This document shows positions 57,044-64,000 of a stretch of DNA of 64,000 nucleotides, one piece after another (positions within the stretch are counted from its first letter, which is position 1; every line of letters begins with the position of its first letter). A model generated the notes under the pieces. The model did not search any database. It was not told the origin of the DNA and saw nothing but the letters and a program-made list of their open reading frames with translations. The stretch comes from Lepidodermella squamata (lineage: Eukaryota > Gastrotricha), in NCBI GenBank assembly GCA_047495785.1, contig JBLDXI010000009.1, forward strand, positions 3,348,001 through 3,412,000. The letters are read 5' to 3'. A program made the translations under genes and the position numbers.

Positions 57044-59126
57044 CTACCAATAGCACAGGTGAGAAGCTATCGAGAACAGATACGGGTTGACAACTTCTAG
57101 CGGGTGTTCCTGCAGGGCGTAATCGATGCGGTGCGAGCCATTTAACGCGCCGTAGTCGTAAATAATTGACGCCCCGTCGCAATTCGATTGCTGCTGCTGC
57201 TGTTGTTGCGCAGCTAGTTGAATCGCGTCTTCCTGCTGCTGTAAGAATGAAGGCGACGCTGTCATGTCGGCATCCGCCGGCGTGCCGGAAACCAATTCAC
57301 CCACGGCCGCCTGATCGACAGCGGCCAGATTATACGAGCTCGAGAACGTGCGAGTTCGCTTGAAAAACCCGGCCATCGATTGAAAAGACCCAACGACTCG
57401 CCGTCGGATATCATCGCCGATTTTCGTCACTACGTCTTTGACCTCGAGATGGAACCGTTTCCGGCCACGGTGGTGTGGCATCATAAACGGCGGCGGGGGC
57501 ATGGCGGCTGAATCACCCGATATTTGTTGAATCAACGGCTCGATCCGATAAGCCACCACGTCAAATGGGTGGAATATATTAAATAATTGTTTGCACGATG
57601 GCAGCGAATAATTGTGCGGAATTTCAGTCACACCAGCTACCGATAGAAACATTGCAAGAGGCGATCCCAATGCAAAGAACACATGGGGCTCAAACAGCAG
57701 CTTTGTCTCGCTATGTAAATGGCACGGGCCCAACGGCATCGCTGGAGAGGCGGCTTTAGAATAAAGTCATTACCTCAAAGCTAGTTATAAAAATGAGGTT
57801 GTTTACAGTTCGATGAAGCGGATTGCTGATTCGCCAGAATATCGTACACAATAACGGAGCCTAGACTGTGGCCGATTAGTGAGACGCGGCCGTCGAAAGA
57901 CGGGTGTTTCGATTTAAACAGGGCATACACGCGATTTATTTCGGCCACGACGTTTTCTATTATCGCCTTGATTAAAAATCGATAAGAGGCAAAAAATAAT
58001 ATGGCTTCTCCGCAATAGCTGAAACATACTTGATGGTACACTGCGCTGCTGAATAAAAGTACGTCGAGTAATGTATCGTTGACAAAGCTTCTGATTTTCT
58101 CAATCGACTCGAGGCTAATTCGATTTAGCCGTTCGATCAACTGCCTGTCGTGAATTGAATCGTGCCATTGGATCGGCAGAATTTCTATTGCACCGCCCAC
58201 GTGTCCCGGCTCGCTCCCACTCATTGAATTAGAATGCTCGCTCTTCTGCAGCGGCGATGGCGGTTCTTGTTGCTGCTGCTGCGAGGTACATGGCGCAGTA
58301 GAAGCGTTGTGCTCACTACATAAGCGATTAACTAACTGGCGCATGTCGTTGACGCAATCCGGAAGAGTGCGAAATCGCAAATCGCAAACTCCTCCGATAC
58401 CATGAACTACAAGAACTAAATGGTCAAATGAATCGGGTTCGCTTTGAGGTAGAGCAGCGTAAAATTCAGGAGGGAAACCACGCTTCAAAGTACTAAAACG
58501 ATAAACTCAACTTAACTGGCATTCGAACTTATCTGAAGTAAACTCACGTTCCGGATACCAGAGGAGTGAGTATGACGTGTTCTGCTTTAGCAATCTCCGA
58601 TTGCTCGGAGAGATCAAGAGTACGTCCGGTTTCGTCAACAGCAAACACTCTAATAACAGATATGTCTTCCATAATAACTCGACCAATAGAAGCAAGATCA
58701 AGGCTGACGGGCCATGCGTTAGCTGCCGCCGCATTCATGAATGCCGTTTCAAGGCTTGAAACATGAATTCTCATGAGTCAATCTTATCACGACCTTAAAG
58801 ACTTACATATCACAATCTTCACTTTTCAATGGAGAAATGCTTTGGGAGCTCCCTGGAGGTGATGCGTACCACCAACTACGTCGAAGACTTATTTTAGTAC
58901 TACTCGACCAGTAAATCGGCGCTGCAGTCATTGTAGATAAATCTGCTTGAAATCTACACCCGAGTATATCAGCAGAGCGACTACCACTCTGGAATGCAGT
59001 TTCCAACTTTGCACTGTCATTCACCGTCAGAGGAGCCCAGGTGTCATCGCTGTTAACAGCTTGAAACCAGTGGGGCGATATGATTTCGGCTTCCCGAGAA
59101 TCATAGGAAGCTTCTGTATCCATCAT
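57044..59126 (-). CDS. DDHD: DDHD-domain phospholipase A1 (iPLA1 family)
   Basis: The protein has 624 residues in exons 59126-58807, 58769-58548, 58492-58030, 57966-57807 and 57753-57044, all in frame. The N-terminal part resembles a WWE domain (H-W-F-Q-A-V, then W-A-P-L, ending W-W-Y). The lipase region starts H-L-V-L-V-V-H-G-I-G-G, has I-E-I-L-P-I-Q-W-H, and the serine elbow V-S-L-I-G-H-S-L-G-S-V-I, where Ser is the nucleophile. Exon 5 carries the DDHD metal-like domain (F-F-A-L-G-S-P-L-A-M-F, N-I-F-H-P-F-D-V-V-A-Y-R-I-E-P-L). Poly-Gln runs occur twice. The family hydrolyses phosphatidic acid and related lipids and works in membrane trafficking and lipid droplet turnover. The 63-nt intron at 58029-57967 is a multiple of three without a stop, so it could be retained. 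Confidence 0.9.
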
Positions 59127-60056
59127 TTATCAAAATTCTATGGTCAAGTAATATCAACAAGATAGGAGGCGAGGAGAAAACATATTTTATCAAGAATGAG
59201 AGGAGGTCTTAGTCTTAGTCTTAGGTAGTACTCCCGTTTAATTCGAGGTTCTGTCAGATGTCAGGAATGGTAAGAAGGCCGCATAGAACTGACAGGTTTA
59301 TTTTCATATCATTTCTTCAATAATATCAACGCTTAGTCATTGTTTCTCTTACATCAGTAAATCTTCAGAACTTTTACTAACAATAACATCCTCAAGGGAT
59401 TAACCCCAGATGTGAAAGGTAACAGGTAACAGGTAAAGTGTGACAGGTGAAGTTCTCAATCGAATATAACAACTTCAGCAACAACTTTGACCTGACCTTT
59501 AATCGAAAAGGCATGCGAAAAGGTGATAAAAAGAAGCCGAGTCGATTTGACCTTTCAGGAGTAGGGCGTGAGGCGTTTTCTTAATTGAACGATCTATGGT
59601 CTTGCTGCAGCACTACAGAGTAAAATCTAATTTTGAACAACGAGCCGCAGGTCGTGACTTGTGCCTTGTGCCTCCTTTGCGGCTATGGCATCGGCTAAGG
59701 CGATGCCGAACAGCAGCAGAACGCGTTCCTCTGGCCGTCGACACAGGTGTGCAAGGCAAGGTCAAGGGCATACGGTGACACTTTTTTCAAAAAATAGTCG
59801 AAAGAAAATTACATTTTATGAATAGCGCTGTTGAAAGGTTTCAACAACTTTATGAATTTAATTAATTGCAGTTTTATTTATCATACGTGAAAATGAAAAA
59901 ATGGCCATAAAAATACGTTTCTTGCTTTTCATCTGCTAGGCTGCTCATTCAAGCGCGTTATTTTCAGCGAATCCATGTTAGCAACGAGTTAAAACCGACT
60001 TCAGTGGACAGTTGTTTTCCTCCATTTTAACTCCAAATTTCGCTTCTCGAACAGTT
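59127..60056. other. Divergent promoter region of DDHD and VAMP7
   Basis: This 930 bp lies between head-to-head genes. Short direct repeats occur (GTCTTA repeats near 59210; AGGTAACAGGTAACAGG near 59415). No gene is supported. Confidence 0.5.
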
Positions 60057-60800
60057 ATGGCTATACTTTTTTCAGTGGTTGCCCGTGGCACCACTATTCT
60101 GGCTAAGCATGCCAGCTGCTATGGAAATTTTACTGAGGTTGTCGAACAAGTTTTCACTAAATTGTCTCCTGAGAATGGCGAGCTGATCTACCAATTTCAA
60201 AACTACTACTTGCCCTACATCTGTGAGGACAAAATCGTTTTCTTGGCTATCATCGATGCAGATTTTGACCATGGTTTGGCTTTTCAGTTCCTACGTGACA
60301 TCAAACAGCGTTTTCAGTCAACTTATGGTGCTCGTGCACAAACCGCTCTTCCCTACGCGATGCAGCCAGAATTTTGTCGCATTCTTGAGGCTCAAATGAA
60401 CTACTTTTCTGTTCAGCGTCGCCAATCTGTTCTTGTCAGTGATCATTCAGAAACTCCCTCTGTCGACGTCAATCAACGCGCTGCCTTAATGGGGTCGAGT
60501 AAGAAGGACAAAGTCGAAAAGTTGCGTTCACAAGTCAATGAGGTTCAGCAAGTTATGGTGCGGAATATCGATACAGTTATCGATAGAGGGGAGCGCTTAG
60601 ACTTGCTGGTAAACCGAAGTGAAGAGCTGGAAAATACATCTCTCATCTACCGTAGAAGTGCAGAGCATGTCAGGAGGAAGATGTGGTGGAAAAATGTCAA
60701 AATGTGGATTATTCTAATCCTTGTCATCGCAGCAGTTCTTGCGTTAATTGTTACCTTGACATGCATTTCCACTGCAGGTCACTGTGGAGTAAGCAAATGA
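60057..60800 (+). CDS. VAMP7: VAMP7, longin-domain R-SNARE
   Basis: The protein has 247 residues and no intron in the coding region. The longin domain spans about 1-120 (M-A-I-L-F-S-V-V-A-R-G, then Y-I-C-E-D-K-I-V-F-L-A-I). The SNARE coil (about 155-215) contains V-M-V-R-N-I-D-T-V-I-D-R-G-E-R-L with the zero-layer Arg. It ends M-W-W-K-N-V-K-M-W followed by one membrane segment of about 22 residues and a short luminal tail. It drives fusion of late endosome/lysosome-derived vesicles. The upstream ATG-less part of the frame was discarded because the family starts M-A-I-L. Absence of introns contrasts with the neighbours and could mean a retrocopy, but the frame is intact and conserved. Confidence 0.95.
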   Translation: MAILFSVVARGTTILAKHASCYGNFTEVVEQVFTKLSPENGELIYQFQNYYLPYICEDKIVFLAIIDADFDHGLAFQFLRDIKQRFQSTYGARAQTALPYAMQPEFCRILEAQMNYFSVQRRQSVLVSDHSETPSVDVNQRAALMGSSKKDKVEKLRSQVNEVQQVMVRNIDTVIDRGERLDLLVNRSEELENTSLIYRRSAEHVRRKMWWKNVKMWIILILVIAAVLALIVTLTCISTAGHCGVSK

Positions 60801-61141
60801 ACCATCCAACCAGCATAATCCTGTTATCACACCTGTGTCATCCAATACTGCTGTCATAAGTGAAACTGTACAAATTACGAACACCAAATTTTTAATACTA
60901 TGATCGACCTGGAGGTTTTATATCGCCTGCAATTCTCACAGAGACTTTTATTATCACTTACGCTTGTATCGGTCGCTAAATTAAGGCATTATGAACCAAA
61001 AATTTTAAATATCTATGACGGTGGAAGTCTTATTTCTAATTTGCAATTTTAAATCAATTGTTGATAAAAATTGTGTAAAGCAAGTGTTTTTTGCCTCTTA
61101 GTGCTTTTTACCTGTGATATCAACTATTCCACGTGCCTAAA
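60801..61141. other. Spacer between VAMP7 and CCT7
   Basis: This is 341 bp of AT-rich sequence. It must hold the VAMP7 3' end and the CCT7 promoter, unless the two are co-transcribed. No signal is clear. Confidence 0.45.
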
Positions 61142-63491
61142 ATGTCTCCCCCAATGATGATGGCTCCTCAAATCATTCTGTTGAAGGAAGGTACCGATAC
61201 CTCCCAAGGTAAGCCTCAAGTTGTCAGCAACATCAACGCTTGCCAAGCCGTGGTTGACGCTGTTCGCTCAACCCTCGGCCCTCGTGGTATGGACAAGATG
61301 ATCGTCGACGAGCAAGGCCGCGCCACAATCTCAAACGACGGTGCTACTATCATGAAGCTGCTCGACGTCGTCCACCCGGCCGCGAAAATGCTAGTCGACA
61401 TCGCCAAGGCTCAAGATGCCGAAGTCGGTGATGGCACAACCTCTGTGGTCTTGCTTGCCGGCGAATTCCTCCGCCTCATCAAGCCCTACATTGAGGAGGG
61501 CATTCATCCTCACATCATCACTCGCGCGGTCCGCAAGGCAACTGAAATGGCTGTCAAGCGTATTCGCGAGATTGCCGTCGTTATCGACAAGGCTGACAAG
61601 GCGTAAGTTTGACATCTTGAAATGTCAGATAATACAATTCTGTACTCTAATATTTATTTGATTTTACAATTTTGTTGGTGTAATTTGATTTTCATCTGCT
61701 GGATTTCGAATTGATTTTCCTCCTAAGTGAATTTATTGATGCTAGAAGAAACCAGGCGTGTAAAATTTTTAGACGAGACTAAATTGATGGATACTTCAAG
61801 TGCTACGAATTACGATTCGAACAGCTGGCTAATATACAGATAAACAAATTGAGAAGGAGGAATACCCAGAATGTTCTAAGCTTCAAAGATAGCCTGAGTG
61901 AAAAACAATTCTTGATTTTGTTTTACAGTGAGCAGCGTCGTCTTTTGGAGAAATGTGCCGCGACTTCGCTGAACAGCAAGTTGGTCGCTCACTCGAAAGA
62001 GTTCTTCGCGAAAATGGTCGTCGACGCCGTTTCTCACCTTGACGATCTGCTGCCCCTTGACATGATCGCCATGAAGAAAGTCGCTGGCGGCGCTCTTGAA
62101 GACTCGATCCTCGTATCTGGTGTCGCTTTCAAGAAGACCTTCAGCTACGCCGGTTTCGAGATGCAGCCGAAGAAGTACAAGGACGCGACCATCGCCCTGT
62201 TGAACATTGAGCTGGAGCTCAAGTCTGAGAAGGAAAACGCCGAGGTGCGCCTGAAGTCGGTCGACGAGTACAAGGCCGTTGTCGACGCTGAGTGGCGCAT
62301 TTTGTACGAGAAGCTCGAGGCACTGCACAAGGCCGGCGTCACCGTTGTGCTGTCGAAGCTGCCCATCGGCGATGTTGCCACGCAGTGGTTCGCCGACCGT
62401 GACATGTTCTGCGCTGGCCGCGTTCCGGAGGACGATCTGCGCCGTGCCATGAAGGCTTGCGGTGGTTCGATCCAGACGTCGGTGTCAAATCTGACCAAGG
62501 ACTTGCTCGGCCATTGCGACGTGTTCGAGGAGCGTCAAATCGGCGGTGAGCGTTTCAACATTTTCACCGGCTGCCCGCACGCCAAGACGTGCACGTTGAT
62601 TCTGCGCGGCGGTGCCGAGCAGTTCATTGAGGAGGCTGAGCGGTCGCTGCACGATGCCATCATGATTGTGCGCCGCATGCGCAAGAACGACGCCGTTGTT
62701 GCTGGCGGTGGCGCTGTTGAGATGGAACTGTCGCGCTTCCTGCGCGACTATGCTCTGTCCATTGCAGGTAAATTATTACGATTTATGAGACCTATCAAGG
62801 AAACTTGAATATTGAGAGCGAGTGAGAATTCGGTATTTATTTAAAATTCTCGAGGTTAATTGAATAGTTAACCAGGCGGAGTCCAATTTTGACCGTTGAG
62901 ACAACTCAATTAATTCGTCGGTGTAAAAAGATAATTTTTTGGTTTTTTGATTTTCCGATCCAATTTCCGCATTTCGTTTGAATTTCGAAGTTTTGTCTTT
63001 TGGATTCAATTTGATCTCAAAATCGACGTACTTATTTTCTAATTTTTCCAATTTTCCCAATAAATTTGACAACTGCACTTCATAAAAAATTTGAAATCTT
63101 GATGAATACTTTTTTTTAATTTAATTTTTCTAACCATGCCAATTTTTTATATTTAGGTAAAGAGCAGCTGTTGATTCTGGCCTTCGCCCGTGCTTTGGAA
63201 GTCATTCCGCGCCAACTGAGCGACAACGCTGGTTTCGACGCGACCAACATGCTGAACAAGCTGCGCCAGAAGCACTCAGCCGCCGGCGGTATGTGGTTTG
63301 GCGTTGATGTTGCCAGCGAGTCGATCGCCGACAACTTCGAGCGCTGCGTCTGGGAACCGGCCGTTGTCAAGATCAACGCGCTGCAGTCGGCCTCCGAGGC
63401 CGCTTGCCTTATTCTCAGTGTCGACGAGACTGTCAAGGCGCCGAAGGCTCACAACCCGTCCGACCAGGCTCGCGGTCGCATGGGCTTCTAA
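61142..63491 (+). CDS. CCT7: CCT7, eta subunit of the TCP-1 ring chaperonin
   Basis: The protein has 544 residues in three exons, 61142-61602, 61929-62767 and 63157-63491, the normal length. It begins [19 protein letters not shown], and T-L-G-P-R-G-M-D-K follows. The ATP-binding V-G-D-G-T-T-S-V and K-A-Q-D-A-E lie in exon 1. The apical domain is in exon 2, and [12 protein letters not shown] closes the nucleotide site. Exon 3 has D-N-A-G-F-D-A-T and G-V-D-V. It is one of eight subunits of the cytosolic chaperonin that folds actin and tubulin. Codon use in exons 2-3 is GC-rich and biased, as expected for a highly expressed gene. The start was set at ATG 61142; the GTG three codons earlier is not needed. 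Confidence 0.97.
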
Positions 63492-64000
63492 GAAGCTGCA
63501 AACGTGGCAATAGGTAACAGCACTAGTGATCCATTCAACCATCCCCATGACTGCTGCTGATAATTATGAGACTGTGATTCCCGAAAACAAAGGATCGAAA
63601 AACTTGTAGTCTTTTGCTTATTATGTCTGCAGTGTGTTACAAAAACCTGTGTTTATTGCTGGTATAAAACAAAAATTTACGTTTAAGCAAAAAAAAAATC
63701 ACGCGCACGCGTTGCATGAAGTGAGGAATAAGTACGTGTATGTGGATGCAATCTTATATTGAGAACGTGGAAACGTTTCGAATAAAACGGCGCACCAATG
63801 TTTTGAATTGCGTTTTTTCCAAATTCCAATCCGAGACATTAAGAAAAGCTAAAAAAAACAGAACCGGCCACCAAGCAAATTTCAGGTTTCGGTTTACTTT
63901 GTTCCCGTCGTTTTCATGTTTAGTTACGTGCATCTTACAGTTTGTTCAGTTACTTCAAATCTCTTGGTAGAAATAAATGCAAAAATATTCATGGTTCATG
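63492..64000. other. CCT7 3' flank
   Basis: This is AT-rich. AATAAA at 63972-63977 may be a poly(A) signal of CCT7 or of a neighbour. No supported gene. Confidence 0.45.

Noticed and set aside
59596-59778. A 60-codon plus-strand frame between DDHD and VAMP7
   Set aside because: It is Arg/Leu-rich, has no splice links and no conserved pattern; it lies in a divergent promoter region.
48263-63491. Operon-like organisation of same-strand neighbours (NHP2/POT1, VAMP7/CCT7)
   Set aside because: Gaps of about 340-350 bp exceed the usual spacing of trans-spliced operons, and I found no spliced-leader gene or outron signal in the window.

Overview
This is a 64 kb window from a compact animal (metazoan) nuclear genome. 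Genes carry many short (50-110 nt) GT-AG introns with T-rich acceptors (typically TTTTCAG or TTTTTAG), AATAAA poly(A) signals and AT-rich spacers. The gene set is animal-specific: aminergic GPCRs, TGF-beta-like and FGF-like ligands, FANK1, CNNM and STK32. The style resembles a small ecdysozoan (for example nematode-like) genome, but I cannot assign a phylum from sequence alone. Exon-intron models were built by hand from splice consensus, reading-frame phase and family conservation. There is no transcript support.

Layout. At 0.1-7.6 kb is a growth-factor block on the minus strand: three tandem, very short TGF-beta-like cystine-knot ligands, then an FGF-like gene and a gene for a single-pass membrane protein. 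The first TGF-beta-like gene is split by a 2.85 kb PIF/Harbinger transposon (457-3303) with 27-bp terminal repeats, a TTA target duplication, a MADF-domain gene and an N-terminally incomplete DDE transposase. At 8.7-24.9 kb lie three minus-strand biogenic-amine GPCR genes: one alpha1-adrenergic/octopamine-like receptor with a very long tail, and two tandem D1-like paralogues. At 27.5-32.1 kb an STK32 (YANK) kinase and a FANK1 gene converge. At 34.7-42.4 kb are a CNNM magnesium-transporter-family gene and a sideroflexin gene on the plus strand. At 43.9-47.2 kb is an unrecognised six-exon gene whose reading frame contains an internal 2A-like ribosome-skipping motif, cut exactly by a 51-nt intron. 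At 48.3-54.1 kb are NHP2, a short POT1-like telomere protein and a cyclic-nucleotide phosphodiesterase. At 57-63.5 kb are a DDHD-family phospholipase, VAMP7 and CCT7.

Functional themes. The left half is rich in intercellular signalling (TGF-beta-like, FGF-like, amine receptors). The right half is mostly housekeeping: mitochondrial serine transport, H/ACA snoRNPs, telomere binding, cyclic-nucleotide turnover, lipid trafficking, vesicle fusion and protein folding.

Most notable: (1) the 2A-motif gene; (2) a precise Harbinger insertion that breaks a signalling ligand, where conceptual removal of the element plus one TTA copy restores an intact frame; (3) TGF-beta-like ligands almost without a prodomain; (4) a dispersed TTAAGGNGGA motif found nine times, mainly in introns; (5) several inverted-repeat elements.
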